Notes under the pieces: model-generated
Told to the model about the DNA's origin: nothing
The model's input: only the letters and a program-made list of their open reading frames with translations
Databases searched by the model: none
Shown: piece by piece, positions 13,229 through 25,160 of the stretch
Position numbering within the stretch: position 1 is the first letter of the stretch
Layout: each line of letters opens with the position of its first letter
Translations under genes and position numbers: made by a program
Source of the DNA: Eupeodes corollae
Taxonomy: Eukaryota; Arthropoda; Insecta; Diptera; Syrphidae
DNA length: 64,000 bases
Assembly (NCBI RefSeq): GCF_945859685.1
Contig: NC_079149.1
Coordinates: 119,261,575-119,325,574 of the forward strand
Reading direction: 5' to 3'

Positions 13229-14520
13229 TTGGTATAAAAAATAGTTTTTTCCAAAAATACAAAACCATTTGCACCTGATTAAGTTTCTTTTGTTTTTAAA
13301 TATACTAAGCGTATGTGTTTGTTAATATTTAGTGTTTAAATTACTGAGTCCCCAAATTATTTGTATTTATATCTCATTGGTATAAACACCAATTTAGTGC
13401 ATAGCTACTTATCCAGTGGAGTTTCAACAATTTCACAACTCAAAGGTTCCTCGGTTTAAAATCTTTAGCTATCAACTTTTGAAATATTTAAACACTCTGC
13501 GGGAGTTATCAAAAAACACAACGATTCAAAAAGAGGATTAATCATAAATTATTGGAATAAAGTTGGTTTAAAGACTTTTCCTTTTGAAAATTCAACTAAA
13601 AATGTCTACAAAAAAAAACTATTGTACAGTTTAAAAAACAAATAAACCACTAGCTATCTTAGCTAAAATGCTTTTAAAAACACTCAAATAATAACAATAC
13701 AAAAATGAATACACAATTTTCAGAAAATACAGTAAAAGAAACGGATATTTTTTTATCTGATTGGTATAAACGGACTTAGCACCTTTTTTCTCGAGTAGAA
13801 TTCTGTTTCAAAATAAGTTTTAATAACTTTCATGACATCATGACATAAAAAAGTCCATAGAAGTCTTAAATATTATTTCGCTGATTGGTATAAACTAGTC
13901 GAAAACACAAAATACACCTATCCCAAAATGCTCACTAATAGGTTTTCGGAAAATATTTTTTCATTATTTGCTGACTAACACATAACACTGTTGAATAAAG
14001 TTAAAACTTTTTTGTAAAAGCTTTCTCAATTAGAATTGGAAAGATACACAATTTAAAACTTTGCCAATAAAATGTTAGATCAGAAGAATGACGAATTGTA
14101 AAATATCGTTTGGTAGACCTATGAATTTATTGGTATAAACTGGTTGAACATACAAAATCATGTAAAATATTTGTTTAAGCATATGAAAATTCGATTACTC
14201 TCAATTTTAATTTTAGAGCTATGAATACAGAGAAAAAGATCAAGAACTTTCAATTATTTTTTAGATTTAATTGGTATAAACTGGTTAACCCATACAAAAT
14301 CATGAAAAATATTTGTTTAGCCATTTGAAATTTCAAATACTCTCAATTCTAACTCTAGAACTATGAAACAGGAAAAAAATCTCGTGAACTTTCAATTATT
14401 TTTATGATTCTATTGGTATAAACTGGTTGAACATACAAAATCATGAAAAATATTTTGATTCCTGAGCTATGAATGAAGAACAAAGCTAGAACACCCAATT
14501 CATCTGACTGGTATAAAAAC
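13229..14520. repeat. Decayed tandem array around the word TTGGTATAAAC
   Basis: The word TTGGTATAAAC, or a near variant, occurs eight times: 13229, 13377, 13761, 13885, 14130, 14271, 14413, and as CTGGTATAAAAAC near 14508. The 14130, 14271 and 14413 copies are 141-142 bp apart and share long flanks, such as TGGTT..CATACAAAATCATG and ACTCTCAATT. Other gaps (148, 384, 124, 245, 95 bp) fit degenerate or missing units of about 120-145 bp. In the older units the flanks have decayed while the 11-mer is kept. No open frame runs through it. Confidence 0.8.
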
Positions 14521-17500
14521 ACTTTTCACTCGGAATCTCTGTACTAACACGATAGCAGTAATCTAAAAGATTTCATAATTTCGTTTATTCTAAACAAAAA
14601 AAAGTAACCTAACTTCTATCATTTTAAATTCTGAATCCAGGGTGTTGACCCTGCTAGTTTTTCAACAAGTCTCCTAACGCTTTCCAATCACATAACAATA
14701 CCATTATCTTGCATCCCACGTTTAAAAGGACTGTCTATCAAGTTGTCAATAACATAAAACCTTCCATATCAACTGGACCCTTGTTTAATGAGCTATAATT
14801 TTGTACACTTAATCTGCTTTTCAAGTTTGTGGTTAAAGCGTCACTGCCATAGTACCTACTCACAACCAACGAACCCACCTCCTCTTCGGAGTAAGCTACC
14901 TTTCTCTCAAACGTGGATTTAAGGTCGAAGTGCCTTTAATTAAACATCACAGTTGAACCTTGGCAGACAGTTAAATTTTGTATAACAACACCAACCGCTC
15001 CCCCCCCACTACCCACCGATATACTAAAAGCTTTATAAAGAGAGAAAAATATGTATTGCAGTTGGTAGGTACTTATTTTACGGATAAAATTAAATATACC
15101 TTGCATCTTGATTGCGCTACAAGTATATGCATCATAAAACTCATTATAAACATCAATTAAATATGTACACACCATACAATTTACATTTTTTTCTTTTTCT
15201 TCTCCTTCTTCATCGTCATCATCATCTTTTCCTTAAGTCTTCCACGAAGAAAAGCTCGTTGAGAAAAGCGATTTATATTTACTTTGCTGCTGTTGTTGCC
15301 ACAAAAACCCAAAGTGTTTCCTCTGTAAAAGATGTTTTATTACATACATTTTATAAAATGTGCTAACCTCCTTAGAGTGTTTATAACGTTCTAATAGGTT
15401 GCAGTTCATATACACTGCTATATACTTTCATATTAAACTCAGCTTACCACCACCTATACGTATATTTACAGCAGTTACCACACTTCAGTTTGTGAATGTC
15501 CTTGTGGAAAGTCAATGTACAGCGCATACACAAACACACAGATCCTTGAAATCTCTAAAGAAAGTGTCACTTCTAAGCAATAATTTGTTTGCTCCTCCAA
15601 AGCTAAGACGACAACCCAAGCCAATGGTAAGTAGTTATAAGGTATAGAATATATAGTATACCTAACCTGGAATAGTGTCTTGACGGATGGGTAGGGGATG
15701 GCGGAATAGGTCGAATGTGCTGTTGAAAGTTTCGGTTGAATGCACCACAGCAATATGTTTATGGAGATAAAAGTAAACAAAGGTAAATCAATTGTCTGTC
15801 AGAAAATATTGGGATTCATTCTTGCCATCACATCATGTTGAATATTTATAATAATATGTTTTATTTGCTTTCAAGTAAACTATGTTGCAGAAGGTTTTGA
15901 CAGATTGGTAAAAAGCTTCTCTCTCTAGAGACAAGTGACATAGAGTGTTGAAAACCCCCTTGTCAACTTAAAATTCATATGTTTGGCTGCGAGACTTCTG
16001 GGAATACCAAGAATTGAGTTTTTGAGTTATTCGAAAGCTATATAAATGATGGTAAGTGTACAAATTGTTTTAAACTCTTAAAAAACCCTTCTAAAAGTCA
16101 AAAGCTACAGTAATATACAAGTAGTTCAAAACCTTAATCTACATTTTGTTTAAAAGGACACTAGCGCTAAATAATTCTCTCACTTATTGTATAAAAAAAA
16201 ACTCTTCTAAATCTCCCCACGTACCAACTTTCTTAATCCGAGTTCACATTGAATCTGTACGAAAGATAAACCCACAAGAATTTAGCTCTAATACAAACTT
16301 TTTCTCCACGAGACCACAAGTATAATAGCAAACTTAAAGAGGAAGAAACTCCTGCTAACTAAACCAGTTTACCAAATAGTTTTTAACCCTTTTTCATCAT
16401 CTTTTTCTCTTCTTTAAGAACGAATTTTTTTCTCCTACGACAAAAGATTTTTCTCTAAAGTGAGATAGAAATCACATAGAAAGAGGAAATTTCCCATAAA
16501 ACAAGAGTGAAAAAGGACTTTCAAATAAGAACAAAAAAATCAGAACAAACTCAAACTCACCATAACTTCCGTGACCTCCATTTGTTTAAAAAACTTTAGT
16601 TCTTTTATTTAAATTCACTGATTGCAATGCTGCCAATGGCACTATACTCGTATACAGTTATGTGTGTAGATTATAACAAGGTACCTTGAACGGACATATC
16701 GTCTTGCCGCAATTGTATTGTTTTTTTTTATATATATATATTTCTATACGTCCGTCATACCACCCACCCACCAAGTCTGACAACAAGGATGACGATGATG
16801 GTGGCCGACGATGTTCACTTCCAGTTATTTTTTTTTCCAACCAACCAACAACATTTTATCCAAACTCTAAAATGTGCAAGCTGTTCGGTCCATTGAGAAT
16901 TATGTTCACCCCAGCAGAGGCTTTTATAGAAAATCTCGGAACTTGCTGCGACAAAAATTCGTTTTTGACGTTCTAATATTTTTTTATTGTGGTAATTCTT
17001 TTTTGGTTGGTATAATAATATGGTTACCATGCGTTTTATTTAAAGTTATACCGTTTCAATTTGTGTTATCTTAAAAAAAATCCTTTTTAAAAATAATATA
17101 ATCTGTATCATATTTCTATCATGCAAGCTGAGTAATTAGAGGTTATATGGTCAGAGATATTAAATTTGCTTATGGTACTTCAAAAACACAGAGGTTTTAA
17201 TTTTTGAACCTTATAAAAAATAATAACGCAAGCTTGACCTTTTTATTTTTATACCAGTTTTGATATAAAGATGAAAAGATAACTTGACTTTGTTTGGACT
17301 GATCAGTATTTTTTAAACGATCGATTCAATTTTAATTTTTTTTTAAACTTATGTCAATTTCTAAATATTTTTCAAAAAAAAACAAAACATTAGTTTACAA
17401 GTTTTATTTCTGTGGAGTTTCAAATTATTGGAATACTATGTGTTCAAAACCATGAATGTTATTTTAATGGAATAAAACAAATCTTCATAAATATTTGTTT

Positions 17501-17674
17501 GCATTTATTAAAAGTGTTGTGAGCTTAAACAAAGTCCAAGACTCTGACGAAAAACATAAGTACAACATTGCGTCTTGATATCAAAGTAACAACATCATGA
17601 AAGCCTTAATTAAAAGAATTTGATTAAAAAAAACACATATTAAAACACACAAAAAAAACTTCCAAAATGTCTTG
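14521..17674. other. Non-coding DNA, no gene seen
   Basis: Short open frames on both strands overlap one another (for example 14936-15175 and 15475-15780 on the minus strand, 15399-15647 on the plus) and have no recognisable domains. Simple sequence includes a C8 run near 15001, a CTT/ATC-rich tract at about 15185-15228, a TATATATATATAT tract near 16729 and GATGACGATGATGG near 16788. No strong gene, RNA or mobile element was recognised. Confidence 0.5.
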
Positions 17675-18936
17675 TAGGTTTTCGTTATTTGTTAAAAAAG
17701 TTGTCGATTGAATTATTGTAAAAAATTTAAAAATTAATAACAATATTTTGCATATGTTGAAATAGTTTGATTTCAAGATCTATTTTTGTTAACTAGATTT
17801 TTTAGTCGTTAACCAATTTTTACAAATTCTAGTAGCATTTCTTATATAAACAAATACAAAATGGATGAATAGAATTAATTTAAATCAATAGCTTCTATTG
17901 TTCAAGTGATATCGAGAACCGAACATCGTTTTTACCAAATAGTCGTACTGTTTTTTGTAGATTTATTTTTTTATGAAAAAACGGACTGTTGGATTTTTAT
18001 CAAAAATTCACTGAATGTCGAAAACAATATTTTATGTGAGATAAAATAAGTTTGAAACCAATTTTTTTAATTTTTGAAAAGTAACTTGATTCGAAAGTAA
18101 ATTTGTACTAAGTTTTAGTATTGTTAGGTTACTGTCGATTATTAATTTAAATAATTTGAACGTTTTTTATATAAATCAAAAAAACTAAAAAAAAAATTGT
18201 CACCTCGAAATCATATGAATAAAAATGACTTCATCTTTAAGACAATTTTGTGCATCAAAAAAAACGTTTTCAACATCTGGAAAAATTATGAGAGAAATCA
18301 AATTGACATTGACAAAAACATTATTCAAAGTTGATAAACATTTATTTTGGACTCAAATATCTTTTCAAAAATTTCAACGTTCGGAAAAATTTTGAGCAAA
18401 ATCGAATTGATAAGTTTCTTACAAAAAATAATACCTTAAAAGAAAATTTAACAAAAATTCGTAAACATAAATATCGACACAAAAACCTTTTTTTAAATTT
18501 CAAACTATGTCTTCTATTTCATTTTAACTTATAAGACATATTGTTTTCAACAATCGAAAATTTTTTAGAAAAATCAAATCAACATTTTTTTACACAAAAT
18601 AAAAACCTAAAAAATATAGTACGCAAATTTGGTAACAATTTATGTTCGGTTCTCAATCACTCTCAAATTATTTTCATTCATCCAATTTGTAAAACTTTTA
18701 AAAATGCTACTAAAATTGCTAGAAATTGGTTTTCGACTAAAAATCTCGTTAACAAAAATATATTTTGAAATCTAACTATTTCATCATATGCAAAATATTA
18801 GTGGTAATTTATAAAATTTTTAAGAATGATTCAACCGACGACTTTTTTAAGACAACACGAAAACCTACAAACTTTTAACCAAGACAAATTGACAGACGGG
18901 ATGGGGAGCTATCAGTGCTTGTCGCATCCCAGCCTC
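17675..18936. repeat. Interspersed repeat family, copy C, as a large inverted repeat
   Basis: The right part, read on the minus strand from 18936, starts with GAGGCTGGGATGCGAC like copy A and runs through TTTGTAGGTTTTCGT, ATTTTGCATATGATGAAATAG and TTTTTAGTCGAAAACCAATTT. The left part, read on the plus strand from about 17675, has the same order of phrases: TTGTAGGTTTTCGT, ATTTTGCATATGTTGAAATAG and TTTTTAGTCGTTAACCAATTT. The two arms therefore face each other, with the turn around 18130-18190. Homology is imperfect, and the left arm lacks the extreme GAGGCTGGG end. Sequence at 18190-18320 (phrase TTTTGTGCATC..AACGTTTTCAACATCTGG) also recurs at 23690-23800 in copy D. Confidence 0.75.
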
Positions 18937-19338
18937 TTGTTTTAAAATATGTTTTGAAATACATTTGCAAAACACATCTGACGTTGAAAGTTCAAACAAA
19001 AAATAAAAGTATTCTTAAAAACTCTTAGGAAAATTGCATTTTCAAAAACTAAACAAAGATTTATTCTAAAAACTTAAGGACGTTTTAATTGATTTTAGTT
19101 GAGTTTTTTAGGTCTACAAAAAACAAAAAAGTAAACGATTGACTAAATCTTTTTAAATGGTTTTTGTTTTTTAATCAAAATAGTTTAATTTAAAAAAAAA
19201 AATTCTCGAAAACTTGCAGGGCTCTACATTTAAAATTCGACGCTTTTCTTCTTATTTTTGTTCAACTCAAATAATTTTAACTTAAATGGAGTTTGGAAAT
19301 AGAAAAATAGTTTTTCATACCCCACGTAATTTTATATT
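18937..19338. other. AT-rich spacer
   Basis: Short AT-rich spacer between repeat copy C and the Tc1-like element. Nothing recognised. Confidence 0.6.
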
Positions 19339-19340
19339 TA

Positions 19341-19368
19341 CAGTTGTTGTGTTCAAAAAAATAGGATT
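19341..19368 (+). repeat. Left terminal inverted repeat of the Tc1-like element
   Basis: It matches the reverse complement of the right end (20890-20917) over about 27 bp, with a 3-nt gap and a few substitutions. The preceding TA is the target site. Confidence 0.85.
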
Positions 19369-19549
19369 GCCTGTTCGTTTTATATTAAATCGAGACTCAA
19401 AAGTTGTATAATTTTTTTTAAATTTATTTTTTCTTTTGTACAAAATAGGTAATCCAGTCTTTTATTATTATACTTAAAGACTACTTTGTTTAAAACAAAT
19501 AAGGTAGTAGAAACATGTATTTTATCAAAATAAAACCAAAACGAATTGT

Positions 19550-20583
19550 TCAAATTAATAAGGTATAAAAAACTAAAAAAATATTCAATATTAAGATTTT
19601 TTTGTTAGCATTTTGTGGAAAATCCTTTGTTTTTATAATTGCTTCACATCTGCGTTGCATAGAGTTCACAAGGGCCTGACAACGCTCAACTTGAATTTGG
19701 TTCCATGTTTCCTCGACTGCGTCCCACAACTGCCTCGAATTCAAGGATCTTCGTTGAGAAACACCCTTTTTCACATCTGCCCATACATTTTCTATGGGAT
19801 TGAGGTCAGGCGACTGAGCTCAACCCCATTGACCCGAAACCATTCCTTGGCAGACTAACTGGTGTGTTTCGGGTCGTTGTCTTGTTGAAATACCCATTTA
19901 ACCGGCATATTCTAACTCGCATAAGGCAGCATAACACTGAACATTATATCCACATAAACGCGTTGGTCCATGTTGCCAATGATTTGATGTATGGGGCCAA
20001 CACCAGCATATGAGAAACTTCCCCATGCTATCACTTTAGCACCTCCATGCTTTACCGTTTTAATGGTGTTCCGAGGCTTAAACTCGGAATTTTTTGGACG
20101 TCGGACGTATTGCCGAGAGCCAGTCCCACCGAATAAAACAATTTTGGTCTCGACAGTCCACAAAATGTTTCGCCATTTCTCTGCAGGCCAATTGGCATGG
20201 CTTCTTGCAAATTTCAAACGAGCGGCTACATGTTTTTTTGTAAGCATCGGCACTTTTCGTGGACTGCGAGCAAAAAGATTATTTTCCAACAATCGCCTTC
20301 TTATTGTTACGCTACTTACTGCCAGCCCTAGATCTTCCTGGATCATCTTAGAGGACGCAAAAAGGATATTTTCGTCTGTAGCGAACAATACGTCGATCGT
20401 CATTTTCAATTGTTTCTCGTTTCCGTCCCCGGGTTTCGACTTTTTTTTCATATTTTATAGCATTGGCGATCATTTGGTCAGAGCACCAAAACATCAACTT
20501 TATATCCTTATAAGTTTTTCCTTCATTTCGCAACTTTTTTATGATTTCCCGTTTTTCGTCGGTGCACTGCTTTCCTCGGGCGA
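19550..20583 (-). pseudogene. Tc1-like transposase, multiply broken
   Basis: Fragments read on the minus strand follow the order of a Tc1-family DDE transposase. First is an N-terminal helix-turn-helix region (TDEKREIIKKLRNEGKTYKDI, about 20550-20480). Next comes the second DNA-binding part (SSVTIRRRLLENNLFA), then the catalytic part with WRNILW..ETKIVLFGG, QQDNDPKHTS and SPDLNPIENVW. Lesions: the likely ATG is GTC near 20583, there is a frame change near 20380, the first catalytic Asp is Val (WTVET near 20155), in-frame stops follow MLPYAS (about 19910) and KHTS, and another frame change falls near 19820. The other catalytic acids, D in QQDN and E in NPIE, remain. It cannot make active enzyme. 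The open frame on the opposite strand at 19991-20587 is an antisense shadow. Confidence 0.9.
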
Positions 20584-20889
20584 CTAAATAACCAAACTTG
20601 TTTAGATATTCGATATTCCAACTATTTAGTATTCCTATTTTAATTAAGTTACTTACTGTTTATTTTTTTTTAAGTTTTTGATTTTTTTTTTACGTACACT
20701 CCTATTATTTTGAATAGCCTGATTGAGAGTAAAGATTATTTGATCTTTGGTTCCAAATGGAAACGGTTATGAATTCCAAACCAGTTCATTTTTTTATCAT
20801 CTTTAATGTCCCGTTATACTTACCGGTAGAGAAATGGGCTGATTACCAGTATACACATTTTAAAAAAACACTTGAGCAAATTTTGTAAA

Positions 20890-20917
20890 AGCACTCCTAT
20901 TATTTTGAACACAGCTG
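20890..20917 (-). repeat. Right terminal inverted repeat of the Tc1-like element
   Basis: It pairs with 19341-19368. Its 18-bp core recurs in the same orientation at 20697-20714, about 195 bp inside the element. Confidence 0.85.
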
Positions 20918-20919
20918 TA

Positions 20920-23252
20920 TTTGATTTGTAATTTTTTTAAAAGCAACTATCTTCTAACTTCAAGTTTATCATCTCAAAAAATGTTTGAGTTTTCGATGGT
21001 AACCACAAGAATTTGTATTGAAAAAGCTGACATTTTTCCTCTGTTTAATCCCTAAGAACAATGAAGTACATTCCATTCAAGGTCTGTCAACTTAATGTTG
21101 ATATTTTATTTGCTGAATTTTGGTAATTAGTTTTCATTTTCTATAAATATGAAGGTATACAAAACTAAAATAAAAAAAAAAAAAACATTTTACGAATAAA
21201 AAGAATATAAATAACTGATATTTAGGTAAGAAAGTATAAAAGAACATAAGAATCAGTAATTTCCTGTTTAAAAACAGAGGACAAGCGATGTTGGCGCACT
21301 TCAAAAACCTTCAAGGATCAAACAGAAACCAATTTTTCTTAAATTGTTTTTTAGTCTCTCATCTATGACGAACCTGTCTACTTTAGACTCATTCAATTCA
21401 TCCTTATGTGTCCTTATGTGCCCTATCTTATTTCATACCACACATATAGTCGTCAAGGTCAATTGGAAAAGTTTTCTTTTTTTTGTTATTGTCGAGCAAA
21501 AAAGGGAACAAAATTATTTTGAGAAAAAAATAAAGAAAGAATGTATTTCAACCAAAAGCAACAACGCTAAATTTATTGTTCAATTTATATCCGCCTTAGG
21601 TTTTTCTTCTTGTTTCTATGTGTATATTGTATGGTGCACGTAGAAAACAATTCAAGAAAAAGAAGTAATCTCATCCTGAGATTTTTAAGACGGAGCCGGA
21701 GCCGGATCCGGATCTGGAGCCATCGCAGTCGATACGAGTAGATACACCCATCAGGACGTGTACTCTATATCAAAACCTCTGTATTGTATACCATCACGAT
21801 GATTTTGCACCGTTGCTTTTTATTTTGATGTTTTGTTTTTTGTTCATTCTATTCTATTGTATTGTTTTTTTTTTGGGGGGGGGGTGGTATGGTATATAAC
21901 TTTTTGGTTGTTATTTTTCTAGGAAAGAAATAAGGAAAAAACCGGAAGTAAGCCAAACAATTCGTCTCCTTTTTTCTGGGCTTCAAGAGATTTAATAATA
22001 ATTTATCCCTCCCAATTGAAATTGAAACTTTTTTTTACGTTTTTTTCATTTTGTTTCGTTTTTCACAGTGAAAGTTGATTTTATATTTTATTTGATTGTT
22101 TTTTTTCAGTCGTCGTTTTTTCTTCTAAAGATTTAAAATGATTTCTTGTCTTCTTACTCTATGTGTTTTATTTAAAATCTTTTTTTTTCTCTGTTATTAT
22201 AATTATATTATGATGATTCTTTTATTTGTTGTACTTATCAAAAGAGTAAAGTGTTCTTTTTTTGGAATTTCTAGAATAAAATTTCCTCTTTTTGTAATTT
22301 GGCATTGATTACGGAGGAATTAAATTATATACAAAATGAAGACAAATTTCGTTCAAGGATTTGTAGTACACTTTTTTTTCAAACAAATTAAATGTAATTT
22401 GGATAACTCTAAAAACTTCGATTTACCCATCATTGGTATGTATTACTCTCTTTGAGTTTACTATAAATCCAAAACTTAGCAGTAATTCATATCCTTTTGT
22501 GATATGTCCTTTCATATAAAGTTTGCATTTTCCACAACCAAAACAACAGATATTAATTCTAAAACACACTATAATAATAATCTCGCTCCATGATATCATT
22601 GTTAATAAACATATTTTTGAAAACACATTCTAAACTGATTTAATGAAATTCACATATGTACATACGTACGTCACGTGATAGATGCATTCATTGGTTTTAT
22701 AAATATGAATCCTTTTCAAAACGTACCACTATTTATGTATAAGAATGAGTTTAGGTATTTAAAATAGAATTAAAACAAAAAATGAATAGGCAGGTATGCA
22801 GACAACATCACTAGGTTTTTATTATATAAATTTATCAAAGCAACAAATATACATTGAACATTCTACCTAAACTATTGAACAAATCCATTTCACGTCTTTT
22901 TTGAATTTTTTTTTATTGATTAGGTTTTCAATCAAAATTGTTTCGGACAGAAAAGGTATTTATATTATAGAGAGAACAATAACTTTGGTTTTTATTTTTG
23001 AATAAATATTTGTATATATAAATTAAATTCTTCTCTAACGCTTGGACTATTTATAAAAAAAATATATTTTTGAAGGAGTAGATATTTAAAAATTATATAA
23101 TATACATACACATACATATATACATACATATAGCTGTGAGAGCCGACAAAATGTTTAAAAAAATCTAGGTGTTCGTTTAGGTCTTATGAACTTGAACTTC
23201 AAAATTTATATGCAATCAGAAATTGAATTTAATGGAGTTTGTAGTATGTATA
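20920..23252. other. Non-coding DNA, no gene seen
   Basis: No supported gene. The open frame at 21344-21643 (plus, 99 codons) is Phe/Ser/Lys-rich with no recognisable domain. A G+C-rich GGAGCC/GGATCC hexamer tract lies at about 21693-21721, a T10G10 homopolymer junction near 21865-21884, and TATG/CATA microsatellites near 22650 and 23100-23135. Confidence 0.5.
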
Positions 23253-23823
23253 GTTGTTAACTTCCCAAAGGAAGGCCAGATTTCTCGAATTAAAAAATGC
23301 CATTACTCGACGATTCGAGGTCTCTAGAGTCGAAATAAAAGGTTTTTAGAAAGATATCTGTGCATACGTGTGTACGTCCGTTCGTTCGCGACGTTTTTTC
23401 GTCGTCCATAGCTCAAGAACTAGAACAGATATCGACTTCAAATAAATTTTATTATTCAGATAATAATGCAGAAAGGGCTCTAAAGAAAATTTCGTTAGTG
23501 TTTTTTTACCATAGCAGTTTAAAAAATAGGTGAACATTTTGGTTTACCCTAAATATCTCATGAACCAAAGACGCTAGAGACTTAAATTAAATTTTATATA
23601 ACATATTGGAACGTGATAGCAAAAAATATATTTTTTGAAAAAAAATCAAGTAACGGTTTTTTAAAAATCAAAAAAAAAAGTGAAAAAAAATTTGACACCT
23701 CAAAAATTTTAGGAATAAGAAATGGTTTTATCTCCAAAACAATTTTGTGCAACATAAATAACGTTTTTAACATCTGGTAAAATTGTGAGAAAATTCAAAT
23801 TGACAGTTTTTTTTTATAAAAAA

Positions 23824-23855
23824 CTAGCGGCTCGGTACGTGCTTCACTACGTAAA
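23824..23855 (-). other. Helitron 3' terminal hairpin and CTAG end
   Basis: On the minus strand TACGT and ACGTA pair around an 8-nt loop (about 23853-23836), followed by CCGAGCCGCTAG. This is the usual termination structure of rolling-circle transposons. Confidence 0.85.
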
Positions 23856-24049
23856 AGGCATAGTAATACAAAAATATATTATTAATTCATTTATTCAAAC
23901 AAAAAAATATTTTAAAATTCCAAATGACACAAATGATATATGGTTTATTTTATATTTATCAGAAAAGAGTAAAAAATAAAAAATAAAAAAGGGATGGTTA
24001 CTCTTACTATGTCTTTATGGGTTACTCTAAAACAGTTGGACAAACAATA

Positions 24050-25160
24050 TTTTTGGTTTTTCCATTTTGAGCATGAATAAATAAACAGTTGGGTGTACCA
24101 ACTCTGGAACAGGCAACATAAAGTTGGCCATGTGAAAAACATGATTACTTCAAATTGACACCACAAACGTGAAGTGTTTGCCCTTGGGCCTTATTTATGA
24201 ACATCGCAAATGATAAACGCGCAGGATATTGTAATCTTTTGAATTCAAATGGCATATCAGTTGGAATCATAGGGATACTCGGTATCAAACACAATTCTCA
24301 TTTTGATTTACCAGTTAAGATTGTAGCTTCAATCAAATTTGGCAATAACTTTTTCACCGGCAATCAAGTGCCATTACACAGTTTCGGTGGATTAATATTT
24401 CGCAAAGAACCAATTTTCAGATTCAAGCAATGAGGTGGTATACCAGCCCGTTGAATCAATTTAAAAATTAAATTGGATAATTCATTGCCTCATCTTGATT
24501 CATAACACTGTCAATTGATTTATATGTCGTGACTACACCCGGCAGTTTTGGTTGAATTTGAAAATTAATGGCATTGATATGAATGTTTTTCGCTTCTAAA
24601 ATGGTGCGTTCTCTTAACCAATCATGATTTCTGTAATTCTGAAGAATATTCGGAAAATACATTCAAACAACTCATCTATAGATTGCGCAATTGTACAAAA
24701 ACCGGTAAAGTGATAAATACGTTGGTACTGTCGATTGGTATTTTGCCATCACCAATTTCTAACAACTGTTTTGATAACTTATAGGCAGTTGCATTGTTAT
24801 GTAGGTGAATACGAATATTAATGTTCAGTGCCAATCTCCAAGGAACTGATGACTTCGAACAGGCGTTTATTTCATCAGTAGGAGTTGATCGAGGAATGAC
24901 AGGCAATGTTTGACGAAAGTCCCCCAACAGCAATATCAGAGCACCACCAAAACAGCAATTCACGATCAAAAAATCATGTATCTCACGATTTGGTGCGGTC
25001 ACACCCAATAGTGCTAATGCTTTATTTACAATCGTTAGACACATGTCTTCAATTATTATTACAGCTTCGTTGTACATTTCCAAGGTAAGCAACAAATCGG
25101 TAAAGTACAAATTGTTTGTATATGGGAGTATAGAAAGATGTTGATTTTTCACCTTTTCAA
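24050..25160 (-). pseudogene. Helitron Pif1-like helicase, C-terminal fragment, broken
   Basis: Minus-strand reading gives, in order: a degenerate Walker B (VIIIEDMCLTIVNKAL, about 25070-25020, where intact relatives have a DE-containing motif); the conserved FGGALILLLGDFRQTLPVIP (about 24950-24890); KLSKQLLEIGDGKIP (about 24780-24735); then, in another frame, FPNILQNYRNHDWL and the region ending DSVMNQDEAMNYP (about 24660-24470); then GIPPHCLNLKIGSLRN; and finally SFAMFINKAQGQTLHVCGVNL and GQLYVACSRVGTPN (about 24220-24090), the motif V/VI end. A frame change falls near 24670 and stop codons near 24370, 24290 and 24150. Motif I (GKT) and everything upstream are missing. It is a decayed helicase with no function of its own. 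Confidence 0.9.

Larger units (their letters stand above)
19341..20917 (-). mobile_element. Tc1-like (Tc1/mariner) transposon, inactive
   Basis: This is a 1577-bp element with inverted ends. The left end is CAGTTGTTGTGTTCAAA (19341), and the right end read in reverse is CAGCTGTGTTCAAAAT (20917). Both are flanked by TA (19339-19340 and 20918-20919), the target duplication of this superfamily. It holds a transposase pseudogene on the minus strand. The 18-mer CACTCCTATTATTTTGAA of the right end (20892-20909) is repeated exactly inside at 20697-20714, as in elements with directly repeated binding sites in each end. The length matches a full-length Tc1-like copy. Confidence 0.9.

Noticed and set aside
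15475..15780. 101-codon minus-strand open frame as a host gene
   Set aside because: There is no recognisable domain, it overlaps other frames, and its composition is like the spacer. I cannot support it.
19991..20587. 198-codon open frame on the plus strand
   Set aside because: It is antisense to the Tc1-like transposase, whose motifs are clear on the minus strand.
24906..25088. 60-codon plus-strand open frame
   Set aside because: It is antisense to the Helitron helicase fragment.
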